Part shown: positions 15,171 to 24,417 of the stretch, piece after piece
Numbering within the stretch: the first letter of the stretch is position 1
Layout of the letters: every line of letters starts with the position of its first letter
DNA from: CAYXUG01 sp964468655
GTDB lineage: Bacteria > Fidelibacterota > Marinisomatia > Marinisomatales > CAYXUG01
DNA: 27,679 nucleotides
Assembly: GCA_964468655.1 (NCBI GenBank)
Contig: CAYXUG010000026.1
Span: 1 to 27,679, forward strand
Direction of reading: 5' to 3'
Translations under genes and position numbers: made by a program
The notes under the pieces: model-generated
What the model was told of the DNA's origin: nothing
Seen by the model: the letters and a program-made list of their open reading frames with translations, nothing else
Databases searched by the model: none

Positions 15171-16789
15171 TCAACCTCCTGAATTTCTAATTTTTCTAAC
15201 AATCGTTTGTTGCCGGAATCAAATTCCAGCGCTTTTTGAAAATAATTTAGTGCTCCCTCCAAGTCTTCTTTCTCCATTAATACGTCCCCCATATGCTCCA
15301 AAACAACGGCACTGTCACCTTCTATTTCAAGGGATTTTTGAATGTAATTTCCGGCTAAATTGTAATTCTTCATCTTATAATAAATCCACCCCAAAGTGTC
15401 ATAATAGGCGGCATTTTCTGGATCCACCTCAACTGCCTTTAAAGCCATTTCCAGGGCAAACTGAAGGTCAATTCCCCTTTCAGCTAGCATATAGCTGTAA
15501 TTGTTTAAAGCTTGGCTGTCACTTTTATCACTTTCAATCAAGGATTGATATATGCTGTCTAATTGATTCCATTCCTCCAATTCATTGTAAACAGTGGCTA
15601 ATAAATGCTGTGCAGATCTTGAATCCGGTTCAGAATTAATGGCAGATTTGAGACTTTTTTCCGCAAGGGAATAATTCTTTATTTCAGTATAACTGCTCCC
15701 CAGAAGATAATTGACAACATAGTTTTCGGGAAATCTTTTTCGTGCATCAAGAAGGACTGAAATTGCTTCTAACGGTTTTTCAAGATGGAGATATGAAATA
15801 GCTTGGTTTGTATATCCAGACAATTCATCAGGATATTTATTTATTGATTCAGTTGAGTAAGAAATCAGTTTGTCATATTCTTTGTTTTCCAATGCGAACT
15901 CGGAAAGATAGTACAATACAACTGCTGAATTGAAATCATTATTGTACAATTCTTCAAATATAGTTTTTGCTCTTTGTTTATCATCATTCTCCATAAAAAG
16001 AATCCCCAGCTTTTCCTTAACCTGGGGATCATCATTTGTAAGCTCACGGAGTTGGTTCAGACCATCAATGGCTTTATTAAAATAATTCAATTTTACAGCA
16101 AGCTCTATAAAAATATTCCAACTGTCCAAATCATTCGGTCTTGATTTTACCATAAGTTCGTATGCTTCCAGTGCGAATTGAAAATCATTTCTCTCGAGTG
16201 CGATCTTTGCTGCTTTTTCTAAAGCTTTTGTCTCCCGAAAATTTGACTCATAAATATTCCTGTATATCTTTTGGGCGTTCTCTGAATTTCCTCCTCTCAA
16301 TGCTAATTCGCCAAGGATGTATCGATATTTTACGGTCGCGGGATAAATCTCACTAAGTCTTTGATATATGGTTTCAGCTTTTTCCAACTGACCGTGAATC
16401 AGTAATTGATGCCCCAGTAACTCATTCGCCATTCGATCATTGATGTCAATACTGAGAGCTTCCATCAAATGCTTTTCTGCTCGTTCAAATTTTCCCAACC
16501 GAATATATGCTTTTGCCAGAGAAGTTAAAATTCCCGTCGAATTTGAATCGTATAACAATGCATCCTGATATTCTAGAATTGCCAAAGGGTAATTCCCATG
16601 CAATGTTAAAAGTTCACCATCCAGAAAATGAGACACTGCTTCACTGTTTACTTCTTCGTATTCAATCAATTCCAATGTGTTATCAATAGAATCTGTTTCC
16701 TTATCACCCAATTCATCATCCGGGTGTATTTTCGGATGCATTGTGCAGCCAATAAAAAGCGCCAAAATGATGTAATTCAATTTTTTCAT
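15167..16789 (-). CDS. TPR-repeat lipoprotein, first gene of glycosyltransferase operon
   Basis: A 540-residue protein built almost wholly of tetratricopeptide repeats (roughly 13-14 units from about residue 50 to the end), such as the block AAYYDTLGWIYYKMKNYNLA near 463-482. The N-terminus MKKLNYIILALFIGC is a signal peptide with a likely lipobox and lipidated C15, so it is probably anchored to the outer or inner membrane facing the periplasm. TPR lipoproteins often act as scaffolds in secretion or polysaccharide assembly. It is the first gene of a tightly coupled run with three glycosyltransferases, which suggests it organises the glycan machinery. The -3 residue of the lipobox is F rather than L, so lipidation is likely but not certain. 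Confidence 0.82.
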   Translation of the reverse strand: MKKLNYIILALFIGCTMHPKIHPDDELGDKETDSIDNTLELIEYEEVNSEAVSHFLDGELLTLHGNYPLAILEYQDALLYDSNSTGILTSLAKAYIRLGKFERAEKHLMEALSIDINDRMANELLGHQLLIHGQLEKAETIYQRLSEIYPATVKYRYILGELALRGGNSENAQKIYRNIYESNFRETKALEKAAKIALERNDFQFALEAYELMVKSRPNDLDSWNIFIELAVKLNYFNKAIDGLNQLRELTNDDPQVKEKLGILFMENDDKQRAKTIFEELYNNDFNSAVVLYYLSEFALENKEYDKLISYSTESINKYPDELSGYTNQAISYLHLEKPLEAISVLLDARKRFPENYVVNYLLGSSYTEIKNYSLAEKSLKSAINSEPDSRSAQHLLATVYNELEEWNQLDSIYQSLIESDKSDSQALNNYSYMLAERGIDLQFALEMALKAVEVDPENAAYYDTLGWIYYKMKNYNLAGNYIQKSLEIEGDSAVVLEHMGDVLMEKEDLEGALNYFQKALEFDSGNKRLLEKLEIQEVE

Positions 16790-16910
16790 GTGGTGAAATT
16801 TATTCGTATTGTTATCTTACATCCGAAAAATTAATCTTTTTAGTCGTGATAACCCAAGTAATTTTAAAAAATTTAGTAATTTCATCTTACTGATTAATCA
16901 GGAGTTCAAA

Positions 16911-18233
16911 ATGAATAGACGCTTATTGCTATGTATTATTTGCACAATTAGTTCCAATTATACCATTCATGCCAATGAATTTGCACAGAGGCGGGATTAT
17001 GTCCGGGACCAATTATCCTCAAATTCTGCAATGATGGTATTAACATCAGAAACCTATCCCCGCAACAGCGATGTGGAACATGAATTCCGACCCGACAGTG
17101 ATTTCTGGTATTTATCGGGGTATCCGGAACCTGAAGGTGTACTATTAATAATCAATGATGAATTGTCGTTGAGTCATCAACTATCATTTGATAAAGAAGC
17201 CATATTTGTTAGACCACGGAATCCAAAAGCGGAAGTCTGGACGGGAAGAAGGATGGGGATAAAAACCGTAAAAAGAGAACTGGGATTTGAATTTGTTTTT
17301 GCATCTGATTCATTAAAAAAAATATTTAATTCTGTTCTCCCGTTTATTGATACTCTTTTTATCAATCAACAATATCCCCCTCATAAAAATAAATTTCTGA
17401 ACCAGCATTATTTTCTCCAAAATATGGATTTGGGTGAAATAGCCATTCAATCAGCAGGAAAAATAATCCACCCATTGCGGCACATAAAATCAAAATCAGA
17501 GATGGAATTATTACAGAAAGCGATTGATATTACAGGTAATGGACTTATTCAGGCAATGATGCGAGCCAAACCAACACTAACAGAACAGCAGGTACAGGCA
17601 ACCATAGAATTTATGTTCAAGGATGAGGGATCTGAACGGCTTGGGTTCCCTTCCATCATTGCTAGCGGACCGAATGCTACCACCCTCCATTACACTGAAA
17701 ACAGCGCAGAGTTGAACCGGGGAGAATTGCTTCTAATGGATGTTGGCGCTGAATATCAAATGTATACCGCTGATATCACTCGAACAATTCCCATCAGTGG
17801 AAAATTTAATCCGATCCAAAAATGGTTATACAATGAAGTTTTGAATGCTCAAAAGACTGCGTTTGATTCCGTAAAGATTGGTAAAACATTAAAAGATTTG
17901 CATCGAATTGCAAAAAATTATTTAAAAACAAACGATCTTGACAAATACTTCATTCACGGCCTTGGGCATTGGCTGGGGTTGGACGTACACGATGTGGGCG
18001 GTAAAACCGCTTTAATTAAAGTTGGCTCGGTGTTTACAATAGAACCCGGGATCTACATTCAAGAGGATGATACTATAGCTTCAGAAGAAATGAGGGGGAT
18101 CGGAATAAGGATTGAAGATGATGTTCTTATGACTGAAACCGGACCAGTGTGGTTATCATCTCAAGTTCCGAAAGAAGTAGAAGATATTGAACGAATAATG
18201 AGGAGAAGGAGCAGAATATTTAAGCTGCGTTAG
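16911..18233 (+). CDS. Exported Xaa-Pro aminopeptidase (M24B, PepP-like)
   Basis: A 440-residue metallopeptidase that removes an N-terminal residue preceding proline. The AMP_N domain (about 24-150) precedes the pita-bread catalytic domain, in which the five metal ligands are all present: D277, D288, H353, E378 and E402. H260 fits the conserved substrate-side histidine. An N-terminal signal peptide is likely, cleaved near A21 after TIHA; most PepP enzymes are cytosolic, so an exported form suggests peptide scavenging in the periplasm. The ATG at 16911 is chosen for its AGGAG at 16900-16904; an in-frame upstream extension lacks a ribosome site and would bury the signal peptide. Its 3' end overlaps the convergent cyclase gene by 14 bases. 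Confidence 0.9.
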   Translation: MNRRLLLCIICTISSNYTIHANEFAQRRDYVRDQLSSNSAMMVLTSETYPRNSDVEHEFRPDSDFWYLSGYPEPEGVLLIINDELSLSHQLSFDKEAIFVRPRNPKAEVWTGRRMGIKTVKRELGFEFVFASDSLKKIFNSVLPFIDTLFINQQYPPHKNKFLNQHYFLQNMDLGEIAIQSAGKIIHPLRHIKSKSEMELLQKAIDITGNGLIQAMMRAKPTLTEQQVQATIEFMFKDEGSERLGFPSIIASGPNATTLHYTENSAELNRGELLLMDVGAEYQMYTADITRTIPISGKFNPIQKWLYNEVLNAQKTAFDSVKIGKTLKDLHRIAKNYLKTNDLDKYFIHGLGHWLGLDVHDVGGKTALIKVGSVFTIEPGIYIQEDDTIASEEMRGIGIRIEDDVLMTETGPVWLSSQVPKEVEDIERIMRRRSRIFKLR

Positions 18234-19953
18234 AATCAAAGTAAACATCGTTTCCTCCGTCCTTTTTAACTGCGTACATAGTTTCATCTGCTGAAGCAAT
18301 CAATTCTCGAACAGTTTGACCATCATTGGGGAATTCCGCTGCCCCGGCGCTGATAGTCATTCTTACAGAAATATCATCTTTTCCAAAATTATAGTTTGCC
18401 AAATTCTCGATGATTCTTACAGCTGTTTCTTTTACATCTTCCTTCACTGTATTAATTAATACAATTGCAAATTCCTCACCACCATATCTCGCTACAATAT
18501 CAATATTACGCACACTTTTCTGTAAACATTTTGCTGTCTCAGACAAAACGTAATCGCCGAACAGATGACCATACGAATCATTTATCCTCTTAAATTTGTC
18601 TAAATCAAGAATCATCAAGACTAAATTGGTTTTGTAACGATTTGTTCTGCTCAATTCATGTTCAAATCTTTCGAGAAATGCCCTATGGTTCAATAAACCT
18701 GTCAACCCGTCAATAGTCGCTGTTTTACGAACGTGATTATAGCTTTCCCACCAACCTAGCAGCGTCCCAATTTTATCTCCGAAAGCTTTAAGTAATTTCA
18801 AATCGGTATCATCATACCTTCTTGATGTAAAACTTTCCAATGAAAGCGTGCCAATAACACCATTGTTTGAACTGACAGCAACACCAGCTAGGGACATAAA
18901 TTGATATTCATTGATATCGCCTTTTTTAAATCTTCCTTCCAAATCTGCTTCTTTTATATAATTTTCGATAAGAATCCCATTCTTATTTTTGATGATTTTG
19001 TCATGCACCGTACCATCAAGTGTAAATCTGTCATTTTTTCCATAATCCATATCAAAACCTGCTATTAGCCGAATAATTGCCTCATTTTTATGTTTTGGGT
19101 CAATTAAAGTGAGAGTCATTTTATCGAAAGTAAATTTCTGCTCACAAAATGCAACTAAAGACGCCAGCATTTCATCTTCAGAAATCCCAATATCAAGGGA
19201 ATCGATATGAGTTTCCATTTGGGTAATAAATGAATTATCATTTCTTAAATAGGACAATGTCACAGATTGCAGATAAGTGGTCCTGATTAGTTCAGCGCAG
19301 GAAACCATCAAGTGTTTATTATTCTCGTCAAAATCGCCGAATTGTACGGCAGATGCAATAAGCACGCCTTTCACTTCACTGTTGATGATAGTTGGGATCA
19401 CCAATACCGATATATTGTCAACTGCAACCTCAGTAAGTTCTTTCAGAATGTCATTACCAGATCCGTGAGTTAAAAAATGAAATGAACCCTCTTCAGATAT
19501 TTTCTTTTCCCAAGATTCACTTATAAAAAGCTTCTCTTTAAACTTTTCATCTTTACCGGAAAATCCCCTTTTATACAAGTGGCGGTTTGTGGCTGAAATT
19601 GTGTAATAATAAATATCAAATTGAGGCAATGCAGAAAAAACAAGCTCAAGAATATTCTGGATAAAATATTCCAATTCACTTTCATCCTCATCATGAAAGT
19701 ATCTGTTAATTTCTGACGAGGTTTTCCCATCTTTTTTATCACCTCTTCCCCATAACCTTTCGCCACTGGAATAAAATAAATACATTTGATAAAATAAAAA
19801 TGAGATGGATAATAATATTATGACCCTAATTACAGTAAATAACGTGCTATCGGGTCTCGGAAAGACATAAACCACTATCAGCACAATAACCGTCAATATT
19901 AAGACGATAATTGATATAACTGATGAAGGGGTTATTCTACTGTCTATTTTCAC
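18220..19953 (-). CDS. Membrane GAF-GGDEF diguanylate cyclase
   Basis: A 577-residue protein. Two transmembrane helices lie at about 11-31 and 37-60, followed by one or two GAF-like domains (about 90-235 and 255-400) and a C-terminal GGDEF domain. The active site is GGEEF at 491-495, and the product-inhibition I-site RNID (482-485) lies at the canonical distance of five residues. It should make cyclic di-GMP from two GTP in response to a signal bound by the GAF region. The start seems to be GTG at 19953, since a TAA lies three codons upstream and no early ATG exists. It follows the anti-sigma gene by 57 bases, including a purine-rich run at 19966-19995. It may be the last gene of that operon or have its own promoter. 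Confidence 0.92.
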   Translation of the reverse strand: MKIDSRITPSSVISIIVLILTVIVLIVVYVFPRPDSTLFTVIRVIILLSISFLFYQMYLFYSSGERLWGRGDKKDGKTSSEINRYFHDEDESELEYFIQNILELVFSALPQFDIYYYTISATNRHLYKRGFSGKDEKFKEKLFISESWEKKISEEGSFHFLTHGSGNDILKELTEVAVDNISVLVIPTIINSEVKGVLIASAVQFGDFDENNKHLMVSCAELIRTTYLQSVTLSYLRNDNSFITQMETHIDSLDIGISEDEMLASLVAFCEQKFTFDKMTLTLIDPKHKNEAIIRLIAGFDMDYGKNDRFTLDGTVHDKIIKNKNGILIENYIKEADLEGRFKKGDINEYQFMSLAGVAVSSNNGVIGTLSLESFTSRRYDDTDLKLLKAFGDKIGTLLGWWESYNHVRKTATIDGLTGLLNHRAFLERFEHELSRTNRYKTNLVLMILDLDKFKRINDSYGHLFGDYVLSETAKCLQKSVRNIDIVARYGGEEFAIVLINTVKEDVKETAVRIIENLANYNFGKDDISVRMTISAGAAEFPNDGQTVRELIASADETMYAVKKDGGNDVYFDSNAA

Positions 19954-20010
19954 ATAGACAAATTAGAAAAAGGAAAGAGAAAAAAAAAGAGGGGTAATTG
20001 AAATCTACAC

Positions 20011-20574
20011 TTACTGATCTTTTACCAATTGGATTTGATTATCAAAATTAGGCCTGCCGATTTTTGATTCCTGATTATTGACGGTGGAGTCTTCTTCTGA
20101 TTCGTCAGCAAGTAAAATATCAGGATTTTCAGTTTGGATATTTTTGGGTATTTCCATGGGTTGATTTAGGATATCCTGAGTTGTAAGAGCAGGTAAATCA
20201 GAAGGCATCCCGGTGTTTGAATCCTGAAAAAGGCTAACACTCAAAACAACAATGGCAATCACAGATGCTGCAGTCAGAAACGCATAAGTGGGTGAATAAC
20301 CAAAAACTCTATTGCTTGAAATGACCCGTTTCTTATTTACCTCCGGTTTTGAATTAATTTCCTTTAATCTGGATTGCAGTTTATCTTCAAATGAGTTGGA
20401 AGTTGAGATTCTCTCTAATCCGCTCATGACAGATATTGAGTGTTTTACTCCCTTAACCGCATTGCTGCATGAAGAACATTTTTCCATATGCTCTTTAAAG
20501 AGATTAGTTTTTGATGCTGGAAATTCGTTATCGAGGTATGTTGATATGTTATCTTGAAATTCGTAGCAATTCAT
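20011..20574 (-). CDS. Zinc-binding anti-sigma factor
   Basis: A 187-residue single-pass membrane protein. The N-terminal ZAS-type motif has Cys3 and H29-x3-C33-x2-C36, the usual zinc ligands of anti-sigma factors that hold group-4 sigma factors. A transmembrane helix follows at about residues 94-113, then an acidic periplasmic tail. It should bind and sequester the ECF sigma factor encoded just upstream until an envelope signal releases it. The ATG at 20574 shares its A with the stop codon of the sigma gene (TGATG). A TTG one codon earlier lies eight bases after AGGAGG and cannot be ruled out as the true start. No site-1 protease gene is visible in the window. Confidence 0.9.
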   Translation of the reverse strand: MNCYEFQDNISTYLDNEFPASKTNLFKEHMEKCSSCSNAVKGVKHSISVMSGLERISTSNSFEDKLQSRLKEINSKPEVNKKRVISSNRVFGYSPTYAFLTAASVIAIVVLSVSLFQDSNTGMPSDLPALTTQDILNQPMEIPKNIQTENPDILLADESEEDSTVNNQESKIGRPNFDNQIQLVKDQ

Positions 20575-21164
20575 CAAATTTGCGACCTCCTGCTTTTGTT
20601 AACATGTTCAAGTTCTTGTTGTAGTTGTAATCTTGCACGATTAATCCTTGATTTCACTGTTCCCAAAGGAACATCCAGTATCTTACTGATATCTTCATAG
20701 GAAAGTTCCTGAATATCTCTCAGGATGACAGCGGACCTGAAATGCAGTGGAAGTTTCATGATAGCATTCTGAATTTCTTCTTCAGAAAATCGGCCTTCAG
20801 TGTACTCGATAACGTTATCATTCGTAGGAATATCATAATCCTTATTTTCTAATCCTATTTGACTTAAATAAGATACTTTACGCCGTTTACGCTTTCTGAG
20901 TTCCGTTTTCGCCAAATTTGCAGCAATGGTATAAATCCATGTTGAAAATTTCGCAATTTCACGATAATAGTGCTTGTGGGTGTAAAGTTTGATACAGGTC
21001 TCTTGAACAATATCTTCCGCATCCTCCCTATTGCCAAAATAGCGGAAAATAAAATTCATCAATTTGTCTCTGTATCGTTTCACCAATTCCAGATAGGCGT
21101 ATTCATCCCCATTTTGGAATTTTAAAATAAGTTCCTCATCTGTGTATTTAAATTTATCAGCCAT
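20574..21164 (-). CDS. ECF-type RNA polymerase sigma factor (group 4, RpoE-like)
   Basis: A 196-residue sigma-70 family protein with only regions 2 and 4. Region 2 (about 9-90) has the core-binding segment REDAEDIVQETCIKLYTH and the -10 recognition part FSTWIYTIAANLAK. Region 4 (about 125-185) has LPLHFRSAVILRDIQELSYEDIS in outline, followed by the helix-turn-helix DVPLGTVKSRINRARLQL. It directs RNA polymerase to a regulon, probably envelope stress, under control of the anti-sigma factor downstream. The ATG overlaps the holA stop by eight bases, so the gene is expressed with housekeeping functions as well as, perhaps, from its own promoter. Confidence 0.94.
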   Translation of the reverse strand: MADKFKYTDEELILKFQNGDEYAYLELVKRYRDKLMNFIFRYFGNREDAEDIVQETCIKLYTHKHYYREIAKFSTWIYTIAANLAKTELRKRKRRKVSYLSQIGLENKDYDIPTNDNVIEYTEGRFSEEEIQNAIMKLPLHFRSAVILRDIQELSYEDISKILDVPLGTVKSRINRARLQLQQELEHVNKSRRSQI

Positions 21165-22149
21165 GGGAAGCGGTAGTCCTGTAAAGCAATGGAATCAATA
21201 TTGAGTTAAAATTTATACTCGCCGATTTCACACTTTTGTCAACAGTTGCAAGATGTTTCAAAACCAGTTCAATTTCCTTTATCTGAAAATTATTTAAATA
21301 ATTTTTCATTCTGTTTCTATTCATAATACTCAAATTAATAAAAGTATTCGAATTTTGCGATGATTCTCCTGATTTTTTCATTTTCTGAAAAAGAAGTTCC
21401 TGCATCAAGTTTGTCATCAGAGAAACTACCCCAACAGAATCCATTCCCTGATATATCAGATTTTTTGCTCTTGTGATTGATGCATTAAAATCTTTATTGC
21501 CTACCGCATCCAAAAAATGCCACGGGAAATAATTCCTGTCCCATCCAGAGAATTTCGCCACTGTAGTTTCAGTGACTTTTTCATACTCCTTCAACCCAAT
21601 TGAGAATTTTTGTATCTCATTTGCCAGATGATATACGGAATCTCCGGCTGTTTCAATCAACATGTCCACTGCTTTGGGAGTCATCTTGATAGAATGTTTT
21701 AATGCTATAATTTTTACCCAATCCTTCATTTCATTGGTAAATGGAGAAGATGTATTCACAGTTACAGTATATTTACTGAGTTTATTGATTATCACCGATT
21801 TCTGGTCAAATTTATCAATGATTAAAATTAAACAGTTGTTTTGATTCGGGTCTTTGCAGTAAGCTAGCAATTCATTCATTGCTTTCTTCTTTTTGGCAGT
21901 AGGGTTTCTGTAAATGATCAATTTCTTCTGCGGAAAAAGCGGTACGGAATAAAGCTCATTTAAAATGAGTTGAAAATCGTCAATGTCTGAAATGTAATGG
22001 TATTTTTCAAATTGCCCGTTCTTTGACAAAACGGAGTCCACTTCATCTACAAAATATTTCTGAAGGAAAAAATCATTTCCATTCAGCAGGTAAACCGGTG
22101 CGATTTTCCCAGATCGAATTGATGGAATTGCTTCTAATACTTTTTTCAT
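21157..22149 (-). CDS. holA: DNA polymerase III subunit delta
   Basis: A 330-residue clamp-loader subunit that opens the sliding clamp. It starts as HolA proteins do, with IPSIRSGKIAPVYLLNGND (about 9-27) and EKYHYISDIDDF, then PLFPQKKLIIYRNP and the AAA-like fold without a Walker A motif. The C-terminal collar region includes the WDRNYFPWHFLDAV stretch and a final helical domain. Length is usual for the family (about 330-345). The ATG overlaps the stop of the symporter gene by four bases (ATGA), and its own stop overlaps the sigma gene. The identification rests on the overall pattern rather than on a single catalytic motif, because the delta subunit is not catalytic. Confidence 0.88.
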   Translation of the reverse strand: MKKVLEAIPSIRSGKIAPVYLLNGNDFFLQKYFVDEVDSVLSKNGQFEKYHYISDIDDFQLILNELYSVPLFPQKKLIIYRNPTAKKKKAMNELLAYCKDPNQNNCLILIIDKFDQKSVIINKLSKYTVTVNTSSPFTNEMKDWVKIIALKHSIKMTPKAVDMLIETAGDSVYHLANEIQKFSIGLKEYEKVTETTVAKFSGWDRNYFPWHFLDAVGNKDFNASITRAKNLIYQGMDSVGVVSLMTNLMQELLFQKMKKSGESSQNSNTFINLSIMNRNRMKNYLNNFQIKEIELVLKHLATVDKSVKSASINFNSILIPLLYRTTASHG

Positions 22150-23603
22150 TCTTTTTCAATCATATTTTTTTTGGACTGATCGATCAAGGAAACAGTAATC
22201 ACGGCTGCAAAAGCGAATACAAAACTTACCAATCTTTCCGTCACAATTGATTGCAGAAAATCAATGTTAGCCCAAATAACCGTTGTAAAAAATCCGGTCA
22301 GGAGTCCTGCAATGATTCCATTCCGTGTTGTTTTCTTCCACCACAAGGTGAGAACCAGTGCGGGACCAAAGGCAGAGCCCAATCCGCTCCAGGCATAACT
22401 TACCACACTAAAAATATTATTTCCCCGGGTTTCAGACATAACTGCCAATATATAAGCAAAAAGTCCCAGTATTACAATGGTGATTCTGCTTAAGGTGACA
22501 AGTTTTTGATTTGTCATTTCCTTACCGAGATACTGATGAATAAAATCTTCTGTGATGGCTGAGGTAGATACAAGAAGCTGTGAATCAGCAGTGGACATCA
22601 TGGCGGCAACAGCGCCTGAAATAAATAATCCCGCAACAATCGCTGGAAGTAATTCTTTTGCCAGTAACGGCATTGCCTGCTCAACATCAACTTTGGCAAA
22701 ATATTCCGGTCCAAAATAACTGAGTGCAGCGAGGCCAATGAGAAATGCGCCTGTAATTCCCGGCAATGCCCATAAAATTGCAATCGTCCTGGCTCTCTTG
22801 ACTTCTGAAACACTCCGAATCGCCATATAGCGAATGACGAGATGCGGCTGACCCAAATACCCCAATCCCCAGCTTAATCCGCCTAAAATGTACGCAACAG
22901 CAGCAAATCCTTCTTTGCCGTTTGTGTATGACGTATGATGAGCGCCTGTTTGAACAAGACTCTGACTTAAAGAAATTTGAGAATCCTGCAATTCAATAAA
23001 TCCTGCGATGGGCAGGATTACCAATGTTCCGATCATTAAAATACCTTGCAGAAGGTCTGTCCATGCTACTGCAAAAAAACCGCCCATGAGCGTGTAGGAA
23101 ACAATCACAGCCGCGCCTATGGAAATACCTGTCAATGTATCAATATCAAACAATGTTTTCAGCACTTTCCCTGACGCATGAAATTGAGCCGACACGTAAA
23201 TGGCAAAAAAGAAAGCAATGATTAAAGCCGAAAACAAGCGGATGATGTTTGAATTATCTTCGAATCTCCGGTGCAGATATTCGGGAATTGTCAATGCATT
23301 ATATTTTTCCGTTTCTTCACGAAGTTTTTCTGCAATTAAAAACCAGGCGGCAATAATGCCAATTGTAATCCCGATAACCGTCCAGACTTCCCCTAATCCC
23401 ACTGCAATTGCAGCGCCGGGGAGAGCCAATATCAACCATGCCGATTCTCCGGAAGCGCGCTCCGAAAATGCCGTTACCCACGGACCCAATTTCCTCCCTG
23501 CAAGAAGATAGTCCTCCTGTGTTTTGTTCAGCTTAAAGGTCCAAATTCCCACAAAGATGAGGAAGATCAAATAGAGTACGAATATGATTCCTGTCATTTC
23601 CAT
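22146..23603 (-). CDS. Sodium:solute symporter, PutP-like
   Basis: A 485-residue member of the SSS family with about 13 transmembrane helices. The N-terminal YLLAGRKLGPWVTAFSERASGES pattern (in outline, about 32-54), the GLPGA-like ALPGAAIAVG and the helix-9 motif STADSQLLVSTSAITEDF (about 348-365) match the proline transporter branch. It should import a solute, most likely proline, with sodium. Proline fits loosely with the exported Xaa-Pro peptidase nearby, but related members carry other substrates. The gene starts one base after the uppP stop, indicating tight coupling, and overlaps holA by four bases. Confidence 0.88.
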   Translation of the reverse strand: MEMTGIIFVLYLIFLIFVGIWTFKLNKTQEDYLLAGRKLGPWVTAFSERASGESAWLILALPGAAIAVGLGEVWTVIGITIGIIAAWFLIAEKLREETEKYNALTIPEYLHRRFEDNSNIIRLFSALIIAFFFAIYVSAQFHASGKVLKTLFDIDTLTGISIGAAVIVSYTLMGGFFAVAWTDLLQGILMIGTLVILPIAGFIELQDSQISLSQSLVQTGAHHTSYTNGKEGFAAVAYILGGLSWGLGYLGQPHLVIRYMAIRSVSEVKRARTIAILWALPGITGAFLIGLAALSYFGPEYFAKVDVEQAMPLLAKELLPAIVAGLFISGAVAAMMSTADSQLLVSTSAITEDFIHQYLGKEMTNQKLVTLSRITIVILGLFAYILAVMSETRGNNIFSVVSYAWSGLGSAFGPALVLTLWWKKTTRNGIIAGLLTGFFTTVIWANIDFLQSIVTERLVSFVFAFAAVITVSLIDQSKKNMIEKE

Positions 23604-23604
23604 A

Positions 23605-24378
23605 TTAAATCCACAATGATATAATTCCTATAATCAGGCAATAGATTCCAAACATATAAAACTTTCCAAACTTAACACTCCGCACGACTAATTTCAAGGC
23701 GATGACTCCTACCGTAAAAGCAGTGATAAATGAAGCGCCTAAATTAATCATCATTTCGGTTGGTATCTGTGATTGAATACCGCTGGAAAAAGTTAAAACG
23801 ACCGACCCGAGTATCGCGGGAATAGCCAGAAAAAATGAAAACCGTGTTGCCTCTCCACCGGCAATTCCCAATAATAAGCAGGTGCCTATAGTCATTCCTG
23901 AACGGGAAATTCCCGGTAAAATTGCCACCGCTTGCGAAAAACCAATAATGAGCGCAAATCTTAATCCAATGGTTTGGGACTTATTTTTCGCTAATCTGCC
24001 GGTGAGTAAAAAAAGTCCTGTAAATAGTAAACAATACCCCACAATGGATGGTTTGTCGAACAGTGACTCGATGGCATCCTGAAAGAAAAGACCCACAACG
24101 ACAATTGGCAGTGACCCGATAAATACGTTTTTAATCACCGTGACTGTTTCCGGAGAATTGAGAGATTTAAGGAGGGAGATGATATCTTCCCTGAAAATAT
24201 AGAGAATACTGAACAATGTGCCAAGGTGGACAGTCACTTCCAGCAAAACTCCGGGGAGTGAAATATCAAAGAGTGCCTGAGTCAGTACCAGATGCCCGGA
24301 ACTGCTCACGGGGAGAAATTCGGTAAGTCCCTGAACGATACCCAGAAAAAGCGCTTCAAACAGCGTTAAACTTTCCAA
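23605..24378 (-). CDS. uppP: Undecaprenyl-diphosphatase
   Basis: A 257-residue BacA-type enzyme that recycles undecaprenyl pyrophosphate to the monophosphate carrier needed for peptidoglycan and surface glycans. The two family motifs are intact: GLTEFLPVSSSGH (17-29) and PGISRSGMT (155-163), with eight predicted membrane helices and normal length. The start is likely TTG at 24378, preceded by GAGG and AAGG purine runs; the protein then begins MESLTLFEALFLGIVQG, as usual for the family, and no ATG is available before the first motif. It links functionally to the glycan cluster in the same window, although it is in another operon. Confidence 0.95.
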   Translation of the reverse strand: MESLTLFEALFLGIVQGLTEFLPVSSSGHLVLTQALFDISLPGVLLEVTVHLGTLFSILYIFREDIISLLKSLNSPETVTVIKNVFIGSLPIVVVGLFFQDAIESLFDKPSIVGYCLLFTGLFLLTGRLAKNKSQTIGLRFALIIGFSQAVAILPGISRSGMTIGTCLLLGIAGGEATRFSFFLAIPAILGSVVLTFSSGIQSQIPTEMMINLGASFITAFTVGVIALKLVVRSVKFGKFYMFGIYCLIIGIISLWI

Positions 24379-24417
24379 CCTTTAATCCTCTCGTGTTCTT
24401 TCAACCTTAACTGCTTG

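Noticed and set aside
16890..16901. Perfect 12-bp palindrome CTGATTAATCAG next to the peptidase ribosome site
   Set aside because: It is short and AT-rich; its overlap with the Shine-Dalgarno sequence could be chance and there is no second copy.
16809..16910. Upstream extension of the aminopeptidase gene
   Set aside because: The extension has no ribosome site and hides a good signal peptide; the ATG at 16911 has AGGAG at the right distance.
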